Below, one piece after another: positions 1 to 8,934 of a stretch of DNA of 64,000 bases. Positions within the stretch are counted from its first letter, which is position 1, and each line of letters begins with the position of its first letter. Source of the stretch: an uncultured bacterium. GTDB taxonomy: Bacteria > Cyanobacteriota > Vampirovibrionia > Gastranaerophilales > Gastranaerophilaceae. The stretch covers positions 21,799 to 85,798 of the forward strand of contig CACYTP010000015.1 of NCBI GenBank assembly GCA_902777385.1. The letters run 5' to 3'. The position numbers and the translations under genes are program-made. The notes under the pieces were generated by a model. It did no database searches, was not told where the DNA came from, and saw nothing but the letters and a program-made list of their open reading frames with translations.

Positions 1-480
1 TCAAAAAGTGAAGATTATCCGGCATTACTTTTGCTTAATGTAATACTTGGTTCTTCCGGCTTATCTTCAAGATTATTTCTTGAATTGAGAGATAAAAAGG
101 GATTAGCTTATGTAGTCAGAAGTTCTTATGAAACGTTTGGGGAATGTGCAGACTTCTTTATTTATATTGCAACAGAACCTAAAAACATAGAGGTTTCTCT
201 GGCAGGGTTCAAGGAAGAAATAGACAAAATATGCACATATCCTGTATCGGACGAAGAACTTAAAAATGCAAAGAATAATATGCTCGGGAAATGGGCATTT
301 ACACAGGAAACAAACGAAAATCAGGCAGTTTTATACGGAAACTACGGAATACTTGATTTAGGATTTGATTTTAATGACAGAGCAAAAGAAAGAATTAAAG
401 AGGTTACAGCACAACAAGTTCTTGAATGTGCAAAAAAATATTTCGGGAAACCTTCAGTTCTTTCTATACTGAAACCTTAA
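1..480 (+). CDS. M16 family zinc peptidase, C-terminal part (5' end outside window)
   Basis: The frame is open from base 1, so this is the 3' end of a longer gene; the TTG at 31 is not its start. The segment LSSRLFLELRDKKGLAYVVR is the typical C-terminal half-domain of insulinase/mitochondrial-processing-peptidase-like M16 proteins, where the conserved R and Y help shape the active-site cavity. The HxxEH zinc motif would lie upstream and cannot be seen. M16 proteins degrade peptides or process precursors, often in or near the envelope. It ends 25 nt before an inverted repeat that may act as its terminator. The family call is firm; substrate and location are unknown. Confidence 0.85.
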   Translation, partial: SKSEDYPALLLLNVILGSSGLSSRLFLELRDKKGLAYVVRSSYETFGECADFFIYIATEPKNIEVSLAGFKEEIDKICTYPVSDEELKNAKNNMLGKWAFTQETNENQAVLYGNYGILDLGFDFNDRAKERIKEVTAQQVLECAKKYFGKPSVLSILKP

Positions 481-504
481 TCTGTCGGGGAATAAGACAA
501 AATT

Positions 505-549
505 AAAAAACACTTATAATACGATATGAGGTATAGTAAGTGTTTTTTT
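505..549 (+). terminator. Inverted repeat that may be a terminator and encloses the next gene's SD
   Basis: AAAAAACACTTA (505-516) pairs perfectly with TAAGTGTTTTTT (537-548) around a 20-nt loop. The right arm ends in a T run, as in a rho-independent terminator for the M16 gene. The loop holds a TATAAT-like box at about 515-520 and a GAGG at 528-531. The GTG start of the next gene (540) sits in the right arm. Confidence 0.45.
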
Positions 550-1076
550 TGCTGTTTGTAATAATTTTGGAAAGTTTTATCTGCCAAAGCTATGCAATTG
601 ATAATAAAAATATTCCTGCAGATTTTGAGGCAAAAAAACCGTACATAGAAGCCGAAATAGAAACTAATATTCCGCTTGGGCAAACAATAACATACACAGA
701 AGTTCCAAGAGGAATTATCCTTAGCGTAGCACAATGCGAGATATTTGATGAACTTGGAGAAATTACTCCTGACGGAAAAAAAATCCTTTATCACATAAGT
801 AATCTTTTAAATAATTTTGATAACAACTGCACTATTGAAGTACACACCGAAATAAATACACCAAAAAACAGCTTAGGAGAAGAAGACTGGGAAATAAGCA
901 TTATTCGAGCAAACAAGATAGCGGAATATTTATCAATGACTATAAATAATGCTGCCGAAAGGCTGTTTCCAATAGGTTTTGGGGCAATAATGCCCTTTAA
1001 AGGAAATGTATCAACAAAAGATTTTCCTAATAACAGAATAGATTTTGTAATTTTCGACTACACTGTAACCAGATAA
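540..1076 (+). CDS. Small secreted OmpA/MotB-C-like protein
   Basis: 178 aa. Residues 1-19 form a hydrophobic signal-like segment ending SYA. From about residue 60 the pattern matches an OmpA/MotB peptidoglycan-binding domain: a beta strand with hydrophobic alternation, a helix (GKKILYHISNLL), the SIIRANKIAEYL helix with the usual S..RA pattern, GFG, and the terminal NNRIDFVI strand. Such domains hold peptidoglycan in the periplasm. A stop codon directly precedes the GTG at 540, so the start is GTG or a TTG nine bases later. The signal peptide has no basic n-region, which is unusual. The exact partner is unknown. Confidence 0.7.
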   Translation: MFFLLFVIILESFICQSYAIDNKNIPADFEAKKPYIEAEIETNIPLGQTITYTEVPRGIILSVAQCEIFDELGEITPDGKKILYHISNLLNNFDNNCTIEVHTEINTPKNSLGEEDWEISIIRANKIAEYLSMTINNAAERLFPIGFGAIMPFKGNVSTKDFPNNRIDFVIFDYTVTR

Positions 1077-1093
1077 CCGATAAACAGGAAGGC

Positions 1094-1116
1094 AATGTTT
1101 TTTATAAACATTTTTT
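1094..1116 (+). terminator. Weak stem-loop terminator after the OmpA-like gene
   Basis: AATGTTT (1094-1100) and AAACATT (1106-1112) form a 7-bp stem followed by a run of T. The stem is short and AT-rich, so function is uncertain. Confidence 0.4.
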
Positions 1117-1144
1117 CTATCATAACTACAGAAAGGAAATTGCT

Positions 1145-1549
1145 ATGACAGAAAAACTTGAAATTTATCAGTGTAAAATTTGCGGCAACATCGTGCAGGT
1201 TTTACTCTGCGGAGAAGGGGAATTGGTATGCTGCGGGCAGAATATGCAAAAAATGACCCCTAATTCGACAGAAAATGTAACAACCGAATATCACATTCCG
1301 ATATACAAAACAGATGAAGACGGAAACCGATTCATTCAGGTAGGAAAAGAAAAACACCCTATGACAGAAGAACATCATATTGATTTTATTGAAAGAATTT
1401 CAAACGATAAAACCTGTTTGAGTCTTAAATTTCTGTCAAAAGACGAAGAACCGATAATGAAACTCACAAATAAAGATTTAAAATCAGAAAAGGCATTGGA
1501 GTATTGTAATTTACATGGTCTCTGGGAGGGTTGCAATAATGTTGAATAA
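1145..1549 (+). CDS. dfx: Desulfoferrodoxin (superoxide reductase)
   Basis: 134 aa, the normal length for a two-domain desulfoferrodoxin. The N-terminal rubredoxin-like centre has CKIC and CC (Cys10, 13, 29, 30). The C-terminal domain carries the superoxide-reducing iron-site ligands: the His in GKEKHPM, HH in TEEHHIDFIE, and the Cys and His of CNLHGLW. The enzyme reduces superoxide to peroxide in the cytoplasm without making oxygen, a typical anaerobe's defence. The SD GAAAGGAAA precedes the ATG. Its last 11 nt overlap the ferritin start, so the two are translationally coupled: one detoxifies superoxide, the other stores the iron. Confidence 0.96.
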   Translation: MTEKLEIYQCKICGNIVQVLLCGEGELVCCGQNMQKMTPNSTENVTTEYHIPIYKTDEDGNRFIQVGKEKHPMTEEHHIDFIERISNDKTCLSLKFLSKDEEPIMKLTNKDLKSEKALEYCNLHGLWEGCNNVE

Positions 1550-2027
1550 TAAAGTAGAGGAAATTTTAAATGCACAAATTAATAAAGAATTCTATTCCGC
1601 TTATTTATACATTGCAATGTCTGCTTATTTTGATGAGCATGGTCTTAAAGGTTTTGCTAATTGGACAAAAGTACAGGCTAAAGAAGAAATGGAACACGGA
1701 TTAACTCTGTTTGACTACATAATTGAACGTGACGGGAATATCAACCTCAAACCTATAGAAGCACCTGCAAGAGATTTTCATAATCCGCTTCAGGTATTTG
1801 AAATGATACTTTCACATGAAGAATATGTAACAGAAAGCATAGAATGCGTCGCAAATATGAGTGAAAATGAATGCGACAGAGCCACCCGAGAATTCATTAA
1901 TAAATACATAAGCGAACAGGTAGAAGAAGAATCTCAGGTGCGGGATATAATTAAAATGATAAAAATGTTCGGAGAAGATACCTCTGTCCTGTATCACATA
2001 GACAAAGAACTTGGTAAACGCAAATAA
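1539..2027 (+). CDS. ftnA: Bacterial non-haem ferritin
   Basis: 162 aa four-helix ferritin. All iron-site residues of FtnA-type ferritins are present: Glu17, Glu50, His53, Glu94, Gln127 and Glu130. It oxidises Fe(II) and stores Fe(III) in a 24-mer shell in the cytoplasm. The start is ATG 1539 because GGAGGG lies 8 nt upstream; an in-frame ATG at 1515 lies before that SD and lacks its own. The gene overlaps the desulfoferrodoxin stop by 11 nt and is followed by a clear terminator, so these two form an oxidative-stress/iron operon. Confidence 0.95.
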   Translation: MLNNKVEEILNAQINKEFYSAYLYIAMSAYFDEHGLKGFANWTKVQAKEEMEHGLTLFDYIIERDGNINLKPIEAPARDFHNPLQVFEMILSHEEYVTESIECVANMSENECDRATREFINKYISEQVEEESQVRDIIKMIKMFGEDTSVLYHIDKELGKRK

Positions 2028-2032
2028 ATACA

Positions 2033-2066
2033 AAAGGGTGAGCATATCCGGCTCATCCTTTATTTT
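2033..2066 (+). terminator. Rho-independent terminator of the dfx-ftnA operon
   Basis: AAAGGGTGAGC (2033-2043) pairs with GCTCATCCTTT (2051-2061), with one G-U pair, and is followed by ATTTT. Confidence 0.85.
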
Positions 2067-2256
2067 GTTGAATTGTAACAATTTATTAATACGATAGCAA
2101 ATTAATTTATTTAGAGGATTTAATATATTGTTAAATTTTCTATACTGGACACATAGGTAGGATATTTAAAATGGGAGAAAGAGTAGAGTAATTAATTTAT
2201 AAAAATAAATTAATACTATTATTATTTTTCCCGAAAACTAACAGAGGTTAACGAAT

Positions 2257-2667
2257 ATGGTCGATAACAGAGCAGCAGGATATTTCGGTATAGGCGGTGC
2301 TTTTAATTTCAAAAGCGGCGATATATCAGGAACAGCTGCCCGAACTCAGGATGATAAAATGGGACAGGGTGGCGAATATTTTGCACAGCAGCAAGAAGAA
2401 GAGTTTGAGCAGGAGCAAAATAATGAAAAATATATGGACAGAAGTGCTGTTCTCCGTGCTACACTAAATTCACTTGCTATGATGAATGTTGCTAACGTTA
2501 TCAACTCCAGAAAAATTGAAGCTAAAAAACAAAAGGATTTACTTGCTACTCAACAACTTTTAAAGAAAAAACACGAGGAATCTCTACATAATGGAAGTAT
2601 TAATAGTAGTGAGGATGTATTAGCGTCTAATAACTTTGATGAAGAAATCGAAGATATAGTTGATTAG
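2257..2667 (+). CDS. Unknown small acidic, Gln/Glu-rich protein
   Basis: 136 aa with no family I recognise. A glycine-rich start (GYFGIGGAF) is followed by TAARTQDD, then a Q/E-rich stretch (about 42-58), then a helical, lysine-rich coiled-coil-like section (about 62-107) and an acidic tail. There is no signal peptide or membrane segment. An AGAGG lies before the ATG. The string AARTQD recurs in the gene at 3356, suggesting a shared short motif or common ancestry. It converges on the minus-strand gene ending at 2664, overlapping it by 4 nt. The 190-nt region upstream is very AT-rich and holds the inverted repeat TTAATTTAT/ATAAATTAA near 2191-2214. Confidence 0.6.
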   Translation: MVDNRAAGYFGIGGAFNFKSGDISGTAARTQDDKMGQGGEYFAQQQEEEFEQEQNNEKYMDRSAVLRATLNSLAMMNVANVINSRKIEAKKQKDLLATQQLLKKKHEESLHNGSINSSEDVLASNNFDEEIEDIVD

Positions 2668-3188
2668 ACAAATATACTTGATGTAATTACTCTTTGTTCA
2701 TCAACTGTTTCTTCTTTTGATGTATTTTTCATCATCAAAAGTTCTCCGTGATAAAAAGGATTAGATCCGTTTTTATCTTTTGCTGACTCGTTTGTAACAA
2801 TCCTGTTGTTTGAAGTTACAGAATTTTTTTGCTCTTTTAATGTAATTTCATTTACAGCTATTGTCATCTTTCCGTCAACATTATGCTGAACTCCTTGAGC
2901 TGCCTGAGTATTAAGGAAATAAATCTTTGACATTGTTTCCTGACTTAACTGAATTTGCAGACCGGAGTTATTTAATGCTATTTGATTTGCAACTTTGATA
3001 TCAACCTTGTTATTATACATATCAACGCCGATATCTCTTTTTTGGAAATAATTTTGGGCAGTATCAACATTATACTGGCTGTTCTTCTGTTCAGCACGCT
3101 TCAATATAGATTGAGAAACCTGCTGCAAAGTAGGACGGTCAATGTTTAATCCCATATTATTCAATTGTTCATAAACACTAATTGCCAT
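2664..3188 (-). CDS. Unknown soluble protein
   Basis: 174 aa from ATG 3188, chosen because AAGGGA lies 7 nt upstream; a TTG at 3242 would add 18 residues but has no SD. Nothing recognisable. The N-terminal half is helical and Q/N-rich (LQQVSQSILKRAEQKN). The middle looks like alternating beta strands (VDIKVANQIALNN, KMTIAVNEITL). There is no signal peptide or membrane segment. It is divergent from the gene at 3356 and converges on the gene ending at 2667. It may form a small lineage-specific cluster with its two neighbours; the role is unknown. Confidence 0.6.
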   Translation of the reverse strand: MAISVYEQLNNMGLNIDRPTLQQVSQSILKRAEQKNSQYNVDTAQNYFQKRDIGVDMYNNKVDIKVANQIALNNSGLQIQLSQETMSKIYFLNTQAAQGVQHNVDGKMTIAVNEITLKEQKNSVTSNNRIVTNESAKDKNGSNPFYHGELLMMKNTSKEETVDEQRVITSSIFV

Positions 3189-3355
3189 TGCTGTATCCCT
3201 TTTTAATTTCCTTACAAAGTTTTTATCGGCATAATCACGCAAAACTTTAGCGTTTTAAAAAATTACTTTACATTTCTTCACACATATCGAAAATAAAGCA
3301 ATATTTTTGGGCATATAAACTTTATATACATGTTACACAACATGAGAGATATATT

Positions 3356-3769
3356 ATGAGTTGGGCATCATTTAATCAAACAGTCGGATATCTTAATGAC
3401 AGCATGAGATGTGCTAATGACGCACTAAACAAGAAAAACGGTGCGACAATTGGCAGCAGATTACAAGCTGCCGGACAGAACCTTATGTTCAATTCTATGG
3501 CAACAACAGAGGCTGCAAGAACGCAGGATTGCACAGGCAGCTATCTGGGTTATGCCGCAAAATATAATGCAAACGGAAACGGGCAACAGGCATTCCAAAA
3601 TACTATGGAAGCCAGTGTATTTGCACACCAGATAATGAATCCGTTTGGTTACGGTTACGGACATTGTTGGGATGGCGGAATGGGTATGGGCAACCCTGTA
3701 GTTCCATTCTCTACCGGTTCACAACACAGAGCATTCAGCAGCCCGTTTTTCAATGGCGGATGGTGCTAA
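3356..3769 (+). CDS. Unknown glycine/asparagine-rich small protein
   Basis: 137 aa. The N-terminal half is helical; the C-terminal third is rich in Gly, Phe and Tyr (GYGYGHCWDGGMGMG) and ends in a cysteine. TEAARTQD at residues 51-58 repeats the AARTQD string of the protein at 2257. No signal peptide or membrane segment is visible. The start has only a weak purine-rich site (GAGAG). It is followed by a strong AT-rich hairpin (3796-3827) that should end its transcript. No function can be assigned. Confidence 0.6.
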   Translation: MSWASFNQTVGYLNDSMRCANDALNKKNGATIGSRLQAAGQNLMFNSMATTEAARTQDCTGSYLGYAAKYNANGNGQQAFQNTMEASVFAHQIMNPFGYGYGHCWDGGMGMGNPVVPFSTGSQHRAFSSPFFNGGWC

Positions 3770-3795
3770 TAATAAAATAAATATAACTGTTTCTG

Positions 3796-3831
3796 ATATT
3801 GTATAACATTTATTTGTTATACAATATTTTT
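3796..3831 (+). terminator. Hairpin plus T run, overlapping the NFACT promoter
   Basis: ATATTGTATAACA (3796-3808) pairs perfectly with TGTTATACAATAT (3815-3827), followed by TTTT directly before ATG 3832. It fits a terminator for the gene at 3356. The right arm also supplies the TACAAT -10 box of the next gene. Confidence 0.7.
3799..3825 (+). promoter_or_regulatory. Probable leaderless promoter of the NFACT gene
   Basis: TTGTAT (3799-3804), 15 nt, TACAAT (3820-3825), then 6 nt to ATG 3832. No SD exists upstream of that ATG. The spacing puts the transcript start at or next to the A of the start codon. Confidence 0.45.
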
Positions 3832-5424
3832 ATGATTACATTTGATGCACTTACGTTAAAAGCTTTTGTAAAAGAGAATGGAAACTTCTTTGTCGACTCA
3901 AGAATACAAAAAATTCAACAACCGACCAGAAGAGATTTTATAATATATATCAGAAAATCAGGAGAAAGCAGAAAATTATATATAAATATAAATCCGCAGC
4001 TTCATCATATTTGTTTTATGTCAAAAGAAAATGAGGGAAAAAGGCGTATAGAAATTCCGCAAAAGCCTCCTATGTTCTGCATGCTGTTAAGAAAGCATCT
4101 GGAAAATGCAAGGATTTGTAAGATTAATCAACCGGAAAATGAACGTATTTTTGAAATTTATGCTGAATCATACAATGAATTAAATGAAAAAATATATTTA
4201 TGTCTTGCAATTGAACTTATGGGTAAGCATTCAAATATAATTCTTTATAATTACGACACAAACATAATCCTGGGATGTGCTCATAACGTAGGTTCCGAAA
4301 AAAGCAGAGAACGGGAATTGGCAGGGACACTTCCGTATATATATCCGCCCAAACAAATAAAAAATAATATTCTGGAATACAATGGCGGAATTGACTATGA
4401 AAATTTACAAAATGATTTTCACCTTTTTTCAAAAGCTTTTGCTGAACAATGTAAAGGAAAAAATATTAATGAACTTAAAAGTTATGTAAATCTTATAAAT
4501 ATTACGCCTGCAATTTCAGCTGATAATAAATTCTACTCTCTGTATGGCAATCTGATAAGCAGTCCTATACCGCAAAAAGACGTCAATACAATGATAGATA
4601 GCTATTTTGCGTATTATCAGGAAAAAGATAAGCTCAATTCACTTAAAACACATTTTCTCACAACCGTAAGACAAAGAATAAATAAAACGCAAAATTCTCT
4701 ACAAAAAATGACTTCCCAAATAAAACGGGAAGAAAATTGTGATAAATACAGATTGTACGGCGACCTCATAATGGCAAATCTGTACAGCAATAAAGATTAC
4801 ACCGACAAAATAACAGTATATGACTATGAGAACAACAAAAATATAATAATTGACTTAAATCCGGTTCTAACACTTAAAGAGAATGCCAATAAATTTTATA
4901 AACAGTACAACAAAGGAAAAATCTCCAAACAAAAATTATCTGAACTAAAAGAAGAATTAGCACAAAATTTTGAGTATCTTAAACAACTGGAATATTCAAT
5001 AAATAATGCCGAAACTTATGAAGATTTAATTGAAATCAGTCCTGAAATAGAACCTTCGGAAAAAAGCACCGACAGAAAGAAACAAAGAGCAACAGAACCT
5101 GAACAGGTAATCATTAACGGCTATACAATATTTATTGGCAAAAACAACAGACAAAATGATTACATTGTATCAAAATTATCAAAAGACGAGGATTTATGGT
5201 TTCATACAAAAGATTGTGCAGGCTCACATGTACTTTTGCGAGGCGAAAACCCCGATAACAATACAATATTTGAGTGTGCAAAAATCGCAAAAAAATATTC
5301 TTCAGGTTCTATGTCCTCTAAAGTAGGGGTAATTTATACAAAAAGAAAATATCTGAAAAAGCCGCCTAAAGCTAATTTAGGTTATGTAACTTATAAAAAT
5401 GAAAAAGAAATCGTGATTGATTAA
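3832..5424 (+). CDS. rqcH: NFACT family ribosome quality control protein (RqcH/Rqc2-like)
   Basis: 530 aa. The N-terminal NFACT-N domain shows MITFDALTLKAFVKE, KPPMFCMLLRKHL and ELMGKHSNIIL. A long coiled-coil middle (about 270-410) follows. The C-terminal NFACT-R domain has DEDLWFHTKDCAGSHVLLRG and KKPPKANLGYVTY. RqcH binds stalled 50S subunits and directs C-terminal alanine tailing of stuck peptides; relatives were first named fibronectin-binding proteins. The start is ATG 3832, where the family homology begins; the longer frame from 3799 would translate the upstream hairpin. It ends 7 nt from the convergent yhaM-like gene. Confidence 0.9.
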   Translation: MITFDALTLKAFVKENGNFFVDSRIQKIQQPTRRDFIIYIRKSGESRKLYININPQLHHICFMSKENEGKRRIEIPQKPPMFCMLLRKHLENARICKINQPENERIFEIYAESYNELNEKIYLCLAIELMGKHSNIILYNYDTNIILGCAHNVGSEKSRERELAGTLPYIYPPKQIKNNILEYNGGIDYENLQNDFHLFSKAFAEQCKGKNINELKSYVNLINITPAISADNKFYSLYGNLISSPIPQKDVNTMIDSYFAYYQEKDKLNSLKTHFLTTVRQRINKTQNSLQKMTSQIKREENCDKYRLYGDLIMANLYSNKDYTDKITVYDYENNKNIIIDLNPVLTLKENANKFYKQYNKGKISKQKLSELKEELAQNFEYLKQLEYSINNAETYEDLIEISPEIEPSEKSTDRKKQRATEPEQVIINGYTIFIGKNNRQNDYIVSKLSKDEDLWFHTKDCAGSHVLLRGENPDNNTIFECAKIAKKYSSGSMSSKVGVIYTKRKYLKKPPKANLGYVTYKNEKEIVID

Positions 5425-5431
5425 ATATAAA

Positions 5432-6271
5432 TTACTCATGATTTTCTAATTTTGAAACGCTTATTTTGCCGAATTTTGCGGACAAATTGTCAATCAAATG
5501 AATAAAGTATAATTCAGGCTCTAAATCTTTTTCATTCAAATCAATAATAGCACCCCAGTCACTTCTTCCATGGTGTGCTGCAATCATCTTGGCAACTTCA
5601 TGAAATCCTTCATTCATACATATAGTAAAACCGTACTGAGAATGTGAAATCCAAATTTTTCTGAAATTATCGTCATAATCAATCAGACCGGACTCTGTAT
5701 CAACAGTATATTCAAAAATCTTTCCGATATCGTGCAAAATACAAGCCGCATAAATATTATCCTGATTAAATTTATAAATACTCATTTCCATATTTGCTTC
5801 TGCATACTGCAAACATTCCAGAGTATGCACCATCAATCCCCCTATATAATTATGATGCATAACTTTCGCAGCAGGAGCAATCTTAATTTTATCCTTATGC
5901 TCCATAAAAAATCTAACCAGAAAGCTGTTTAATTTTTCGTCGTTTATTTTGTTTATATAATCCATTAATGCCTGATAATACATTTCCATTTCAGAAGCAT
6001 CAAGTCCTGTTTTTGCCTCTTTAATAACCTGTAATGTTGTTACAAGACAATTATTAAATTTTTCATTAAAAGAAGCTGTTATCAGCTTAACAATATTGCC
6101 GCTGCGAAACACCTTGCTATCAAAACGATTAAGGGTTTCTTCCCACAATATACAATTCAGTACGGATTCATCATCAAGATTTTTAAGTTGAAGTTTTCCC
6201 ATTTTAGTTCCGGCTTTTGTATCACCCACTGAAAATGCTAATATTTCATATTCCGAATCCATATTGAACAT
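5432..6271 (-). CDS. yhaM: OB-fold/HD-domain 3'-5' exoribonuclease, YhaM-like
   Basis: 279 aa. An N-terminal OB-fold nucleic-acid-binding domain (about 8-85) is followed by an HD phosphohydrolase domain. His149 sits in GGLMVHTLECL and the His180-Asp181 pair in AACILHDIGKI; HH at 230s (AAHHGRSDWG) completes the metal-binding set. The layout matches YhaM/CMP-binding factor, a metal-dependent 3'-5' exoribonuclease of the cytoplasm. The SD AAGGAG lies 9 nt before ATG. It starts 15 nt after the ilvC stop, so both genes probably share a transcript. Regulation is not visible. Confidence 0.85.
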   Translation of the reverse strand: MFNMDSEYEILAFSVGDTKAGTKMGKLQLKNLDDESVLNCILWEETLNRFDSKVFRSGNIVKLITASFNEKFNNCLVTTLQVIKEAKTGLDASEMEMYYQALMDYINKINDEKLNSFLVRFFMEHKDKIKIAPAAKVMHHNYIGGLMVHTLECLQYAEANMEMSIYKFNQDNIYAACILHDIGKIFEYTVDTESGLIDYDDNFRKIWISHSQYGFTICMNEGFHEVAKMIAAHHGRSDWGAIIDLNEKDLEPELYFIHLIDNLSAKFGKISVSKLENHE

Positions 6272-6286
6272 AACTAAATACTCCTT

Positions 6287-7525
<1,239 letters not shown>

Positions 7526-7622
7526 CATGTCATTGCGAGCGAAGCTTCTATAAGAGCAGACTTTGTCTGCCTCCCCGAGGGAGAAGTAGAAGTTTTGCCT
7601 TTGCCCTTCACATAATGACATG
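7526..7622. repeat. Palindromic repeat with CATGTCATT ends
   Basis: The element starts CATGTCATTGCGAGCGAAGC and ends AATGACATG, with internal hairpins (GAGCAGACTTTGTCTGCCTC). The same TGTCATTGCGAG core occurs twice more in the next gene (8635 and 8832). This is a REP-like dispersed palindrome, lying just past the stop of the prepilin gene. Confidence 0.7.
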
Positions 7623-7626
7623 TACC

Positions 7627-8916
7627 TTAATTACCTACACAAAGAACCCCGTAATGATTGAACTCCTTGAGGTAGCAGTTCTCGGAACCATTAATGAAAC
7701 TAACGTGCCATGCGCTACCCGTACTGCAATCTGAGGAAGACCAGAACATGCCATCTTGTGGCAGGTTAGGGTTGCTCGCTTTTTGGTTATAGATGTTCTT
7801 TAATGTTCCTTTATCAGGTAAAGTCATGCCCATACTCTCGCATTTGTCTTTGGCATTATTCCAAGTTAGTTTTTGTCCCGTATTTACAACACAACCAATG
7901 CCCGAAATATCATCGCCTGCACAGCCTTTTGTGAATTTTGCTGCAAATAAATTTCTTATGTCATTGTATTTGTTGTTTGATGTTTCTTTGTTAGGGTGAG
8001 CAGAGCCGTTTACATCTGTCACAAAATCTATTGATGCGGTTGAATTTGAGGTATAAACAAACTCTTTACTTCTTCCGCCGCCGACAGGTAGTGATTTTTT
8101 CACTGCTACCAACGGGTCAGTATCTTCTATTTTACCGCCCTCCGGATTGTAATTCAGTATTATTGACGCTCCGTCTGCAAGTATAAGACCAACATTATTT
8201 GTATTCGTATTCAGAGATAAATTTTTACCAGTTTTGGCTTTGCTTACTTCAAACTCGTTTCCTTCACCGTCTGTTACTTTTTCTGTCGGCCAACAGTCTG
8301 CTATGTGGCTACTGTCACATCTTTTTGACACTTTTAAATACTTCTGCAATTCATCTACAAAGGCTTCGGTTGACGGGTATGTTCCGCTGAGTTCACCATG
8401 TGCTTTCATTATATCCATTGCCTGTGTAACTTTATACACAATATTTGCATGACGTTCTGAGTTCTTACGTTCAGTAACATTTTCTATCAATGCAGGTAAC
8501 GTTATCGCCGCAACAACTCCGATTATTCCGAGGGTGATTAAAACCTCTGCCAAAGTAAAGGCGACACGACGAGGCGTTGGGGACTGAGCAACGTGCGTAG
8601 CACCCTCTGCAAGCGTGAATGCAGCTCTTTTCCCCATGTCATTGCGAGGGAGCAAGTAGCCTTGCGACCGTGGCAATCCAGCCGTTTTTTCGGCTGTTTT
8701 TAAAGTTGCATTATTTGAAACTTGTTCAAACTTTTTAGATACAGAATTAACTGTTTTATCATCAAAATTTTCAACATTGCTTAATAAGCTGGATTGCTTC
8801 GTCGCCGAGCTTTCGGCTCCTCGCAATGACATGTTATCTTCAGGATGATGTATAATAAAGTTTTGTAAATCCTTACTACGAGAGGATTTTACCCCCCCCC
8901 CTATGCTTAAATTCAA
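7627..8916 (-). CDS. Type IV pilin-like prepilin with repeat-derived N-terminus, probably phase-variable
   Basis: 429 codons are open. The mature part starts at FTLAEVLITLGIIGVVAAITLP, a class III/pseudopilin signal with the usual hydrophobic helix. The C-terminal half has a disulfide-rich globular domain (Cys in KGCAGDD, GIGCVV, DKCESMG, SSDCST, NCYLKE, VLCVGN) with WSSS near the end, resembling FISUMP-type domains. The N-terminal ~115 residues are abnormal: two stretches translate palindromic repeats and the pilin signal appears twice (AFTLAE, then 20 residues on, AFTLAEV). A strong SD-ATG near 8920 is out of frame because of a poly-G tract; only a TTG at 8916 or internal ATGs (8832, 8637) without clear SD are in frame. 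No pilus assembly genes lie nearby. Confidence 0.75.
   Translation of the reverse strand: MNLSIGGGVKSSRSKDLQNFIIHHPEDNMSLRGAESSATKQSSLLSNVENFDDKTVNSVSKKFEQVSNNATLKTAEKTAGLPRSQGYLLPRNDMGKRAAFTLAEGATHVAQSPTPRRVAFTLAEVLITLGIIGVVAAITLPALIENVTERKNSERHANIVYKVTQAMDIMKAHGELSGTYPSTEAFVDELQKYLKVSKRCDSSHIADCWPTEKVTDGEGNEFEVSKAKTGKNLSLNTNTNNVGLILADGASIILNYNPEGGKIEDTDPLVAVKKSLPVGGGRSKEFVYTSNSTASIDFVTDVNGSAHPNKETSNNKYNDIRNLFAAKFTKGCAGDDISGIGCVVNTGQKLTWNNAKDKCESMGMTLPDKGTLKNIYNQKASNPNLPQDGMFWSSSDCSTGSAWHVSFINGSENCYLKEFNHYGVLCVGN
8635..8690. repeat. REP-like palindrome copy inside the prepilin gene (left arm)
   Basis: Begins CATGTCATTGCGAGGGAGC and ends GCAATCCAGCC. It is inverted relative to the copy at 8789-8832. 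On the minus strand it is read as GLPRSQGYLLPRNDMG, in frame with the prepilin. A small AGCCG/CGGCT hairpin follows it. Confidence 0.75.
8789..8832. repeat. REP-like palindrome copy inside the prepilin gene (right arm)
   Basis: Begins CTGGATTGCTTCGTCG and ends CTCGCAATGACATG, the inverse of the 8635 copy. On the minus strand it is read as MSLRGAESSATKQSS in the prepilin frame. Confidence 0.75.
8892..8902 (-). repeat. Poly-G tract (coding strand) at the prepilin 5' end
   Basis: A run of 10 or 11 C on the plus strand; the open frame through it implies 10. It lies 17-18 nt after the ATG near 8920. With 9 or 12 G that ATG would be in frame with the prepilin; with 10 or 11 it meets a stop within a few codons. 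Confidence 0.8.
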
Positions 8917-8918
8917 TC

Positions 8919-8934
8919 ATGATAATATCCTCCG
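8919..8934 (-). promoter_or_regulatory. Strong SD and ATG, out of frame with the prepilin
   Basis: GGAGG (plus-strand CCTCC 8930-8934) is 8 nt before an ATG whose frame reads MIEFKHRGGG and then stops within a few codons at the present tract length. Confidence 0.75.

Noticed and set aside
477..794. 105-aa reverse frame opposite the OmpA-like gene
   Set aside because: The plus-strand gene has domain support; the reverse frame has none.
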